This document shows, piece after piece, positions 28,301-39,900 of a stretch of 64,000 nt of DNA (the stretch's first letter is position 1; every line of letters starts with the position of its first letter). Under the pieces are notes generated by a model, which did not search any database, had not been told where the DNA came from, and was given only the letters and a program-made list of their open reading frames with translations. The position numbers and the translations under genes are program-made. The DNA lies in the NCBI GenBank assembly GCA_905182985.1, contig CAJJDN010000130.1:59840-123839 (forward strand), given 5' to 3'. The DNA is from Paramecium sonneborni. Its lineage: Eukaryota; Ciliophora; Oligohymenophorea; Peniculida; Parameciidae.

Positions 28301-29796
28301 AGAATCATCATTCAATAGGATTTGATTGACATAACCTAAATAATCCATTTTCATAACTAAATTAGCAGGTTTGAATGCCTTTTTATTTTTTAATTCCAAA
28401 TATTTATAATAAAAAACCATATTATTAAGTCCAGCAGCAAAGTATTACATACTCAAAGTAATTTAAACAGGTTCATTTTCTAAGGAAACATTAGTAATTT
28501 CATTTAATGATTATTCTTAAGTAGAATAGATACTGATTTCTGTGAATGATTGTTACAATGCAATCATAGATGAACATGCAGCTGTTAATGTTGGTATTGA
28601 TGTTTAGAATCCAAATAAAAAGCCTTTCTCAGTTGAAACTACTAATATTTATCCATTTTAACTCCAAACCCTAAAAAATATTATAATAAATACATTTTGG
28701 AAACACGACCACAATCATTAGGTAAATCAATTTTTTCAGGAACTATCTCTTACCATGTTTATAGATTGACCATTTTTATCTAACCATCTCCAGCTACTGC
28801 CAATTTATAAAGATTATCATTTGTACACATAGCATCAACTGATTTTAATAATCTTTCACTTTGTACTTCATCTTCTAATAAATATAATAATAATTATAAT
28901 TACTAATTTCTTTTCTATGTGTAGAAATATGTGCAACATATCCTTCACTAAATCCAATAACTAAATATCCATCACCAAAAATTGTATAATCTACAATTTT
29001 TCCATATTTATTTTCAAACATTAATTCATCAGGCATTTTATGATTTTTACCTAATTCAAACATAATAATTGTTTTTTATTAAATAATTGCAGTGACTGTT
29101 CTTTATATTTATTCTCTTGAATCTGTTTTAGATCTTGACCAAAGTACATTTTTAGCTTCAGCTTTAACAGGAATAGATTCAAACATAGTTTCAGAATTAT
29201 AATTTGAAACTGTTAAAAATTTATCTTCTCCACTTGTTACTATATAAATACATCATAAATGCTTACTTAAATATCCTTCATTGTTCCAATCTCCACTTAT
29301 AATTTTTTTACTATGTTTTCCCATCGTTGGTAATTTTTTTGCCTATTTTTTTGTATAGAACAATAGACCACCCTTATCTGATCCTATAGCTAATATTCCA
29401 TGACTTTTAGACCATTTTGCATATGATACTTTTGCTTTAACATTATCTAATTCTATTTGTATCAATTAAGAATTATTTGTAAATGGTGCCCATAAATTAA
29501 CATGATTCAAACCATCCTTTTTATATTTATTATTCTTTTATACTTATACTATGCAAACATATTCACCATCCTTATCCCATTCTAATTACAATAATTTATT
29601 ATTTGTTGGTAATTAAATATCTTTCAATCGCTTCCCTCGTCTAATTTCATTATGACATTTACTTATCAACAACATAAATAACTGATTTATCTCCTCCACA
29701 TACCAAGAAATTAAAATCAAAACTCCATTGAAATACAACTGGTACTCTACCATTTATGTCATCTCTATATTCAAAAATAAAAGACTTCTTTGACAT
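25396..29796 (-). CDS. WDR19: WDR19 / IFT144, intraflagellar transport complex A subunit
   Basis: Nine introns (29641-29662, 29240-29266, 28875-28903, 28671-28693, 28208-28232, 25902-25930, 25726-25750, 25627-25651, 25459-25487) leave 1,388 residues, close to animal WDR19. The N-terminal half has WD-type blades (FQWSFDFNFLVCGGDKSVIY; YAKWSKSHGILAIGSDKGG; VVSTEKGFLFGFQ). From about 620 on come TPR-like helical repeats, including FACYVAMI-type helices, LAKKIAPEQEPFICKRLAIQ and KVKSPKLLILYAKAKESEGA. Near the end EYRSLINEKFKTKIENIARK and TPCPFCG precede the WDR19-type C-terminal zinc ribbon CPKCSNNIPFCIASAKH, CCFCPECKFPANI and PICPLCQ. IFT-A moves material from ciliary tip to base and admits membrane proteins. 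The last intron begins GTTAGA rather than GTA. Confidence 0.92.
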
Positions 29797-29898
29797 TTCT
29801 TTTACTATAATAATATATTTAATTAAGAATTATTATTTTACATTTCAAAATCAAATAATCACTTTAAATCTATCAATAAAGTTAAATCAATCAATCAT

Positions 29899-32478
29899 TC
29901 ATACTCTGTCTATAGCTTCAACTCTTTTTCTTCCAAAAGTCTTATAAAGTGAATATATCAAAGCCTCCTCAATTGTACTCATTATTAAAAATGATCCTAT
30001 TGGAAAATTTGATTCTTCCAAATTAAGGCTATCTTCATCTATTTCATCCTCTTCATTCTTATCAATTTCATTTTATTCATTATTATTATCATTTTCATCA
30101 TTCACATCATCAGCTTTCTGTACCTTATCCAAAGGTTCAAAATCTTCTATTATTTCTTTCTATTCTTGTATTTCACATATTACAGAATCTTTTATTTATA
30201 TTAATGGAATTAAAGTTTGATCTTCTAATTATATTAAAGTGTTTGAAAATGATTAATATTAACTTTTTATATTTCTTAGTTTAATAAATAACAAAGATTT
30301 ATAAATTGTTTAATCTACTTTGAATGCTGCTATTACATATCTTTTCATTGTTTCAAGTGTTACTTAACATTTCAAATAAAATATATTTTATTCTACAGAT
30401 ACTATCACATCTGATATTTCAATCTTTGACAATTAATTAAGAGGATTTGTTCCTATTTTTTCTATTTTTTATTCATTTAAAAAAAAATAATAATCGCAAA
30501 TTTTCTCCTTCTCATCATTTGATTTCATTAATATCACTAAATATTTTTAAAATATTATCACATTAGTTTAAATTGGTTTGACCAATATTCTTAATATTTC
30601 AAAATATTAATCTAAAATTCTGTAGATAATCAATTATCTTTACAATTTTATTATTATATACTCTTATTTTATAGGTGATGCAAATATATCTGAAATTGAA
30701 GGAAGTTAAATTTTATTTTATTAAGTATTCATTTCTGTCATCTCACAATAAATTAATTGATTTACAAGCTCTTTTAACTCAATCAAAATAAAAATAAACT
30801 TTCCACTTGATACAATCTTTAAAATCTTGGAATTTACTTCAATAACTTTGTAAATAATTAAATCATTTAAAAAATAATCAAACATGGATATAACACAAGA
30901 TTTATCTTTATCAAATGCTAAAAAAAGAAAATCATCTTAAATAAACCATAATTTATTTTTAGCTTTATCAAAATCTAGAATATCTATTTAGAAATAATAT
31001 TTATCTAAGCATTCTAAAAATTTTGAGCATACATATAGAACTATATTATCTTACTCATCTTAAAATAATAAAAACCTTTTTTCAGATAATGAAGGTAATT
31101 CAAGCATAGATTTTGTATTAAAATTTTCATTTATTTATTCTAAAATTGAAATAGGATTACTTTTGCCTTCACATTTATCAACAATCTATAAAAATGAAGA
31201 GGCTAAATTGTTTTACATCAATTTTACAATTAAATTAGCGTAATTCAAAATTTAATAATTCAAATTTATTTTTAGTTAACAATTTACTTTTCCTTTTACT
31301 ATTTTATTTAAATTAAATGTTATATCTTCTTTTACTTTTGATATTTTAATCATTGGTTGTAAATTAAATTGATATTTCTTTATAAAATCCGATTCAATTA
31401 GAAAAAAAAGATGCTAAATAGCATCTACTTCAATCTTAAAAAATTTTTCACTCTCAATTTATTCCAAAAAAAAGAGATTTTTTTTTGAAAAAATTTGAAT
31501 TTTATTACCCAAAGAAAGTAAAATATAATTCTAAGTAATAAAAACTTCAGTTAAATCTTCATAAAACTTAATAGAGATGTTTTTAGAATATTTGTCAAAA
31601 ATCAATTTTTTTTCTGTTAAAACAACAAATTAATCATGAACTTCATCATAATCATAAGCAATCAATTTTTCATCAAATTTTATACATTTTTAAGTATTTT
31701 AATTCTTTTTTGTTTATATAATAACAAGATCAGTAGAATCAATAAAGCTAATACTATTTTAATGTCCTTTTATTTTTATTATATTTGATATAGGACCACA
31801 ATCTTAATCTTCTTCATTTTTTTTACCTTTTTAAAGATATTCTTACAATTTAATCTTTCCATCTTCTATTTTATATGATTCAACAAATTAAAAGTTTGAT
31901 CTATAAAAATTATTCTAAGAAAATACAAGAAAGTTATTCAAACTATTTTATTAAAAAGGAATTCTATATGCAAAAATTTCTTCATAGCCATTTATTTTCT
32001 CCTCATATAATAGAATATTAGTTTATCCTATTTTACTACAATCCCCTATCAAATATGTTTTGGCTTCAGAAATAATCTAAATAAGACTAAAAAAATATAA
32101 TTAATCTTTAAAAGGCACATTTAATTTTGTTATTGTATTACTGAATAGAGAATATTACAGTAAATTATTATTCTCATCTGTAATCAAAATACTACTCTAA
32201 GTTATTAAATTTGGGTTTTAATAAAAATTTGTAATGACAGGTTCTTCTGAGACCTAAGATGGAATTTAAGATTCCAATTCAATTATATCAATAATTTAAA
32301 CAATTTTATTTGAAGGATCTAATTCAAGTTAATATTCTTCTTCTGAAATATAGAGTTGGTCAACTTCTAAATAGATTATTTCATTTTCTATCAAACTCAA
32401 GTCTAATTAATTATTGTCGATTTTTGAACATCCCTATGCAATATAAAGCAAACTTAAATAAAATAATATGAAATTCAT
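29899..32478 (-). CDS. Secreted beta-rich protein, likely short member of the giant extracellular family
   Basis: A single exon of 859 residues. It begins with a signal peptide (MNFILFYLSLLYIAQG) followed at once by CSKIDNNQLDLSLIENEIIY and LEVDQLYISEEEYQLE. That matches the beginning of the protein at 59330 (QCSQLNKDELQIT, then FGLDKLYLDKE). The body is strand-rich and Asn/Lys/Phe-rich like the giant proteins. Near the C-terminus there is an acidic, Asn-rich stretch (NDENDNNNEQNEIDKNEEDE) but no membrane helix, so it is predicted secreted. It lacks the GQ/C-x2-C motif region I see in others. Relationship to the family is inferred from the N-terminus and composition; function unknown. Confidence 0.75.
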
Positions 32479-32847
32479 ATTTAAAATAAATATTTCTTAT
32501 ATTTTTATTGTTTTTGCTAACAAATATATCTTTAAAAATAATAATTGTTAATATAATGAACTATGATTTGTTAGACTAAAAAATTAAGGTTTTTATCCTT
32601 ATATTTTGTTTCTTAATTAAAATTGACTCAAATAATTTAAATAACAATTATATTTATTAACTAAAAATACAAAAAACATAAATTTTAATAGAAAATCTGG
32701 ATATATTATTAGTTTAGAGAAGGGTTGTGGAAGCATAAAGATACAGAATAATTTTTTCTGATTTTATTTTAATGTTTATTCATTTAAACAAGTTATATTT
32801 TTATTAAAAATAATTAAAATTATATTGTTCCTTTTCAATTATTTACC
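32479..32847. other. Gene-free divergent intergenic region
   Basis: These 369 bases lie between two divergent start codons. The sequence is AT-rich with scattered T-runs. I see no reading frame with coding character and no RNA gene; it presumably holds both upstream regions, but no motif can be defended. Confidence 0.5.
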
Positions 32848-34251
32848 ATGTACTCAAACAAAAACAATTAATTACTAAAGCCGGTTTTACCTAAATTAAA
32901 AATTCCTAGTTAGTCAAAATAATTATTAAGTTCTTCACAAAGATCTAAATTTAATGATGAAAGAAAATTAGAATCAATAGTTGAAAAAAGGAATTTTTAA
33001 AAGTAATTAATTGATATTGTTATTCCTTTATATGATGATGCTTAACATAGTATTATCAATTCAGATTTTTCAAGAAATGATCTGTTAAAACATTATAAAT
33101 AATTACCATCAAAACCTACTCTTTTATTTGAGAAAGCGTTAAAAGGTCTTCATCCACTTTAATAAAGTGAATATAGAAGTAAAGAATTAAAAAAATTGGA
33201 GAAGAAAGTTTAAGTTATTAATGAAAGAAACCCATTGTAAGAGTCATGGAAATCTCCATTTTTATCATAGCCTAGATTATATAAATCTTCTAGAACAGAT
33301 GATATTACAGTCTCATAAGAGATGGAATAAAATGCTTAAAATGTAGTATTGTTAAATGAAAATTTGAAAGGATTTGGGTCAAGATTAAGAACATACTTAG
33401 ATTATGATAAGAATACAATTTTTGAGAGATAAAAAGGGAATCCAAAATATTTATATAGAGAGAATTATGTGAGAATGATAAAAAATAATACAACGAAAGA
33501 ATTAGATCTAGTAAAAGAATGGAATTTATTAATAAACTATGATAAATTAATAGTATGTTCTGGTTTTCAGAGAGCAGAAATAAGACTATAATAGTTTGGT
33601 ACAATATCATCAATCAGTCATTACTAGAGTATATAAGATTTTCATAAGAGGAATTTGAAGTAAACAAATAATTAACCAACACCTAATTCTTAAATATCAC
33701 CTTAATTCATAGTTAAAAATTCAAGATAAAGTAACTCGAGTGATCCAATAGATTTTGGTAAATCGAATTAGGTATTATTGGATGTATCAGAAGTAGAAAA
33801 GATATAGGATGATATTTCAATTAGAAAAGATACATTCTTAACTTATTGTTAAGTATTTTGGGATTTGATAAGAAAGGAAGATGAAATAGTAGAAAGAGTA
33901 GTATGGGCATTTTGTAAAAGTGATTAATTTACATTCACTTCATTTAAACATTTCTATAAACTGATTGTATTTTAGGAAGGTACTTTTGAAGAATATATAA
34001 AATTTACATTTGATTTCATTATGGGATCAGATAGAATTGAAATTCCATTCACAGAAATACAAGGTTTATTGAGACTATTAGCGTAAAGAATAGATGGAAA
34101 AGATCATGCGTTAAGTGATTAAATTTTAATGGATATTGTAAATTAAATTCATAGACCCTAAGTAATCTCTAAAGAAACATTATAATAATTAATATTTGAA
34201 GATAAAATTCCTCCAACTGTGATAGTAAAAATGGTGTACGAACAAACATGA
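32848..34251 (+). CDS. Unknown protein, possibly with degenerate EF-hand-like C-terminus
   Basis: An intronless gene of 467 residues. The first ~300 residues are polar and probably disordered, rich in Ser, Lys, Arg and Gln (for example KIPSQSKQLLSSSQRSKFND), with short helical parts. The last ~120 residues look globular and helical: KDTFLTYCQVFWDLIRKEDE, VVWAFCKSDQFTFTSFKHFY, FEEYIKFTFDFIMGSDRIEI and PFTEIQGLLRLLAQ. The alternation of helices and acidic loops resembles EF-hand pairs, but canonical calcium ligands are not all visible. I do not recognise a family. Codon use fits neighbouring genes. It ends 43 bases before the next ATG on the same strand. Confidence 0.7.
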
Positions 34252-34294
34252 TAAAAGTGTGATTTATTAATTTTTATATTAACGACTACAATCA

Positions 34295-34738
34295 ATGTAT
34301 CAATAATTACAAAAAGAAGAGTTAGTGGAATTTCGAAATTATATTCGAGAAATATAATAAGCAAAACTAAATCAAACTGCAGAGAAAACTCCAAAAAGAA
34401 ACAATGCTTAAAAATAATTGGAATTTATTCTTAAAAGCACATAATTACGATAGACAATTTAAAAGCCTGCAATTACTTAATAAATGTAGAGGTTAAATTA
34501 TGAGCAATCTTACATTCCAAGATCTTCATCTTAACCCTTTGTATATTTTGATTCAAATTGTTGGAAAGAAACACCAAATTCATTTACTAAATAATAAACA
34601 GCTTATGTGAGTGTATCAGAAATGTTGAGAATTACGAATGGATTTAATTAGATGAATAAAAATGAAATAAATGCTTTGAATTCTAAGTATTATAATTTAT
34701 AATTAGTTATTTGCATTGCTTACATGAGTTAGATTTGA
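34295..34738 (+). CDS. Small Gln/Asn-rich protein, unknown function
   Basis: An intronless ORF of 147 residues, beginning MYQQLQKEELVEFRNYIREI with a helical, charged N-terminus, then a basic polar middle (AEKTPKRNNAQKQLEFILKS) and a Ser/Tyr-rich part (YIPRSSSQPFVYFDSNCWKE). No domain is recognised. The frame is kept by many TAA and TAG glutamines. The final residues (LQLVICIAYMSQI) are hydrophobic, and an unrecognised 3' intron cannot be excluded. Confidence 0.55.
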
Positions 34739-35082
34739 CATTAACAACATTATTAAAAAGAATTGATTGAGTTTACTTATTCATACTATAAATCGCTTAA
34801 CGAATTCAATTAAATATCTTAAAAACTTCAATTATAAATTTACTAATTGGTTGCTCTCTTTTTACTTTATTCCAAATAAGGATTCTAAACAATTTCTTTA
34901 TTAACTTCTGTTACTTTCTATTATGATATATAATAGAGTCATGTTGAGGTAAATTAAATAAAACTCTTTTTTTAATATAATAGTAAAAGAGTAGTAAATG
35001 AATAATGATTGATTATGTGAATTACTTTTCGCATAATATATATTATATATATATATAAATAAATAAATATAAAATTTAATAA
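34739..35082. other. Gene-free stretch, AT-rich
   Basis: These 344 bases hold no gene I can support. The minus strand contains a short protein-like segment (see rejected items). Bases 35030-35075 are almost pure TA dinucleotides and A/T triplets immediately upstream of the next ATG. Confidence 0.4.
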
Positions 35083-35692
35083 ATGGAAGAGGAATTTAAA
35101 TAAAAGTGGGGTTTTGCAGCACTCTAAAAGTATGTTTCAGAAAGGGAGAAAGATAAGGATAAGCCAATTTATAAATTATGGCATGGGATGAATTTAGATG
35201 AATTAGGTGTACCTGTTTAGGAAAATAAGTATATTAAAATAAAATTAGATTTCCTGGACAACCTACAAAAATCATATCACCTTTTATAGATGATAATGCT
35301 ACCTAACCAGATCCTCTTTCTAAACCTCATGATTGGATTAAATAAAAATTAATGCCTCGTCCTAATAGTGTGAATAGAAAAAAAGAAATGTATAGTTTAT
35401 TTTCTGAAGAAACTAATCTTTATATATTTTATAATGTTATGGATGAAGAATAATAATTGTTTGCTGTAGAAAATCTGTATTTAATAAAAATTATTATAGC
35501 TATTCCAAAGGATGGAGGTATAATTTGAAAAAGGAACAATGGTTTAAAGAAATTTCATTGATTAACAAGAATTTATATTCTGGAAAATATTTCAGTATAG
35601 CAAATTGGAAAATAATGGAAAGTTCATAAATTGATATGTAAGAGTCAGATTTGTGTACAATTGAATAATTCTTCAATAATTAAAATTAATGA
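35083..35692 (+). CDS. NOT2/3/5-domain protein of the CCR4-NOT complex
   Basis: Introns 35229-35248 (20 bases) and 35477-35499 (23 bases) leave 188 residues. The C-terminal ~120 residues match the NOT-box: KQKLMPRPNSVNRKKEMYSL, ETNLYIFYNVMDEEQQLFAV, ENLYSKGWRYNLKKEQWFKE, and KNLYSGKYFSIANWKIMESS, which parallels the animal pattern GWRYHKK...WF...YEKGTYVYFD...WKI. This box lets CNOT2 and CNOT3 pair and dock on CNOT1 in the cytoplasmic deadenylase complex. The protein is far shorter than animal CNOT2 or CNOT3, so it is a minimal NOT-box protein. The start is the first ATG after a TA-repeat. Which of NOT2, NOT3 or NOT5 it represents cannot be decided by eye. Confidence 0.8.
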
Positions 35693-36853
35693 ATTTTATT
35701 GAATAATTTCAAAAAATTAAATGCACAAAGCATCCTCAAGCACCTATCTCGAATCTATGTTTGAATTAAGAGTGTAAAGAAGAACAATACTTTTGTTAAA
35801 ATTGTATTAAACTTCATCTAGCTCATTCAACCTAAATTATTTATATGAAATAAATAGATAAGTTACTTAAACGAAATACAAATGTTAATGAGATTATATA
35901 GGATAAATAAGGAATGGAAGCTTATAATGTATTTAGAACTTTTAAAAGTGCAGTTCAAAATCGTTTAAATTAACTTGAAGATGAATTGAGATAACTTATA
36001 TTGAAATTAGTGAATGATTAAAAGATAAATGATTATGGATATAAGTTCCTTCAAAGTCTAAATTAATTCAATTAAGATGATATAAAAGATTTGAGATTAT
36101 TTTTGATAAATCAATAATAAAACATTTAAAATAATTAAATCCATTTTAAAGAAAAAGAGAGTAAATAATAATTGATATAACTCACATCTTATTTACAAGA
36201 AAAAATACCTAACATTTAAAAATCTGTAATTGATCAATTAGATTGTGTTAATAGTACATTCTATACAAAAACAGAAAGAATAGAAAGATTAAGAAAAGTT
36301 TGGATAGGTATATATAAAATTAATTATTAAATTAGCTGATGATGGATAAAGTAAGCCAAGTATCTTTGATAAGGCTACTATAAGAGCTAATGTTTTTTAA
36401 GTTAGAGATAAGTAATTGTATTTAATAGGAATATATTAACCTATGCTTTATAAAGGAAGTTATAATTCCACAAATTATGATTCATAAGTAAAAACCCCAA
36501 AATTAATATATAAATTACATGAAGATACAGATTTAACAAAATATATTTTTAAATAACATAAAGTTTTGGAACATGATAAATTGTAAGTTGTTGATGGACA
36601 TTTATATTATATTGAATTCAGAAATCCAGTGAAATTATTATCAAATAAAACCTATACGATATCTATATCTACAAAGGAAGCAAAATTATTTTAGACATAT
36701 CATTATTCTATGCCTGTTATTGATCATCCATTAATAAAATGGTAAAATGAAGATTTGACTGATTCTGATATTTTCATAAAGGGACCTTATGTACAACATA
36801 TCTATTCTTATGCTAATATAGATTAAATACCTAGTTTGGTAGTAAAAACATGA
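35689..36853 (+). CDS. B-box-like zinc finger, coiled-coil protein
   Basis: One 28-base intron (36308-36335) leaves 378 residues. The ATG overlaps the stop of the preceding gene in the sequence ATGA. Residues ~14-48 carry B-box-like Cys/His spacing: CTKHPQAPISNLCLNQECKE, then FCQNCIKLHLAHS. A long helical region follows (about 60-200; LNQLEDELRQLILKL). The C-terminal ~170 residues are beta-rich (QVVDGHLYYIEFRNPVKLL, then SNKTYTISISTKEAKLFQTY), reminiscent of a PHR-type beta-sandwich, but that assignment is weak. TRIM-like layouts of this kind serve protein-protein contacts; no RING finger is visible, so ubiquitin-ligase activity is not supported. Confidence 0.75.
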
Positions 36854-36910
36854 AATTTATCATTAAAAAGAAAAAATATAAATATTTTATAATAAAAATT
36901 ATTATTTATA

Positions 36911-39900
36911 ATGGCATAAAAATAAAAAGAAGATGAAGAAATCAAAGTAAAATTTATAGAATTATAATCTAGACTTACAAAATGGTTGAAGGTGATTATT
37001 CAGTGTAAATTAGAGTTCTAGAGGCAAATGATCTTATACCTACGTATGTTATGTATTAATATTATTTTAGTATATCTGGTTTTGCAGGTATAGGACTCCT
37101 TTCTTCAAAGGGATCTGCTTGCAGCGCTTTTATAGAAGTGAGTGTAAATGGATAGGTGAAACGTACAAAAGTGGTTAAGAATTAATTAAGTCCAATTTTC
37201 AATTAAATGATTTCATTCAAATTAAATGACATGAAAAAGGCTTAATTATAAACAGCTACTATAAATGTGGCTGCAATTGATCGTAAGAATCCATTATTAG
37301 GGAATAAAATAATTGGATCATATGAATTAGATTTGAGTAGTGTATATTTTAGTTTGCATCATGAATTATATCGTACATACCTTGCTCTTTCAGATCCAAC
37401 AGATGAAAGAGAAGGAACAATGGGATATATTCTTTGTAATATAATGGTATTAGGACCTAATGATGAACCATTTGTTCATGATGTAGCTACTGAAAAAAAA
37501 GCAGATGCCACTAAAGGTGCTACTTTAACACCAAAAAAGATTTAATAATGGCCTCATTGTATCCGTATCAATTTACTTAAAGGAGAGCATATGGTTCCAT
37601 TAGATATGACAGCACCTGAAATTGATGCTTATGTTGTTGTTAAATATGGAGGATCTAAAATTAAATCTAAAATTATCACAAGTAGAAATCCTGAATGGTA
37701 TTAATAATTGAATTTGGCTTGTATGTTACCAAATCAAAGTAAATTGGTAGATATTAGTGTTTATGATCATGATCTTCTTGGAGATGATGATTTAGTTGGA
37801 ACATTTTAAATTCCATTCAAATCAATCCCAGAATATGAATCATAACCTATTTGGGCTAATCTATATGGTGCTCCATTAAGGGGAGAATCTAAAAAGGCTG
37901 ATATGATGAATTTATTTGGAACTACAATGGGATCTCATTATAGAGGAAGAATCTGTTTCACTATTTGTCGATTTGATTAAAGAGATGCTAAAACATATAA
38001 AGAAGATTTAATTTATCAATTTCCAGAAAAACCTATGCCTGTTCCGGAATAAAAAAGTTATGTACTTAGAGTTGATTTACTTGAAGGACATGAATTTCCA
38101 TCTAGAAAATAATCTATTATACAAATTAAAATGGGACCATATCTTTTAGTCAGTTAACCTGCAACTAATTAAGATGGATCTCTAATGTTCTATGAAAATC
38201 TACCAGATAAAAAAGTACTCTTTCCTAAAAACCCTGATGAAATACCAGACATTATTGTTTATATGGCAGATGATAATATAGAAGATCGTAGACACAGTTT
38301 TATTAGACTCAAAGCAAAAGATGTATTAGATGTTCAAACCAAAGCAAAAGTTCTTAAATTGACTGAAGATAGATCACTTGATTTGGTATCAGATGATGAA
38401 TTTCCAGGATTTTTATATGCTAATATTTAATTGATGAGTAAGAATCCAGGGAAAAGAATACCTTATAAACCTAATCCTAAAATAAAACTTGATTATTAAT
38501 TGAGGGTATACTTGTATTTAGGAAGAAATATTCCTCCTGCTGATGCCACAGGTACATCAGATCCTTTAGTGAAGATAAGATGTGCAGGATAGATTGTATA
38601 ATCAAAGGCATGTTTATAGACATTGAATCCTGGTTGGTATGAGACATTAAAATTGAATGTGAAATTATATCCATTAGATTAAGAGGTTGTAGTGCCATCA
38701 GGAATGTTTGTAATGGTTTTTGATCAAGATTTAGATGAGGATAATAAAGCAACATATGATTTAATAGGAAGAATTTGGATAACTTTAGAAGCATAAAAGA
38801 TGTAATTCTAAACAGACAAAGAGATTATTGATATGTTCTACAAAAAACCGAAATGGTATAATATAAAGTATGATGCTACAAATGAAGTGTAAGGTTAAAT
38901 ATTGTTAGCATATTCAATAATTCCAAAAGAGAAGGCTAATCTTATACCGGAAGAGAGCATTTATCCAAATTGTATAAAATAGGATTTAAATCTATTTTGT
39001 ATAGGATTACGTAATTTTGAAGATATGGTTTAAAATATAACTCCAAGTAATGTTTGTGTATCATTTGACATCAGTGGTGATTCTTATGATCCAATTTATA
39101 CTGATTATAAGAAAGTGAAGGAGAAGGGTGTTAATATAAATAGATTGATTCCATTAAGTGTTGATGTACCTAAAAATCAAAATTTTTCACCTGTTATTGA
39201 TTGTTATGTCTGGAATTAAGAATTACCAGATAAACCTAAACTTTTAGGTGTTTAAACTATATAACTCTCTAGGATATTAGCAGAATATTATACTAAAATC
39301 AAATTGAAACCTGGAGAGTAATTACCTACTGAATTTAATGAATCAGATGAAGAAGAAAATGAATTGATGAAAAAATTTGAAGAAAGATAAAAACCACTTA
39401 CTTTAGCACAAATTAAAGAAGCTAATGCTAATGAAGAAGATGAACCATTTGATCTTGAGAAAATTGATTTAAATATTCCTTAAGAATTACCTTTCAAAAA
39501 AAGAGTTGTTGATGATTACGAATATTAAGATTTCATAAAAAAACAAGATGAAGATTATTAACGTATAAGAGAGGAGGAAGAAGAATTACTTAAATAATCT
39601 TAAATAGGAGAATCTCATGTATAAGATTTAATGAATTTACAAGAAGACATACCTGTATATAGACCTACTACATTTGGAGGTGGTTTATAAGTAGGATAAG
39701 AAATGCAAAATTAATAATAATAATAATAATAATAATCTCATTATTCTAATTAAAGCAATTTGATTATTGAATAGTTTCCTAAAGAAGAATAAGTTCCAGA
39801 AGAATAAATACCTGTCAGAGTAACAAAACCTATGGAAAATCCAGATGCAAATTAAGATAATCCTTATTAAACTCATTAATCAAGAAGAGAATCTTAATAA

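Noticed and set aside
33305..33613. 102-codon minus-strand ORF
   Set aside because: Antisense to the intact gene at 32848-34251; composition is Ile/Leu/Ser-rich as expected of a shadow frame.
34745..34985. Minus-strand protein-like segment (VTEVNKEIVQNPYLEQSKKR...)
   Set aside because: It looks like a small protein if a 26-base intron is removed, but the frame is closed by TGA upstream and no start codon or plausible first intron could be found.
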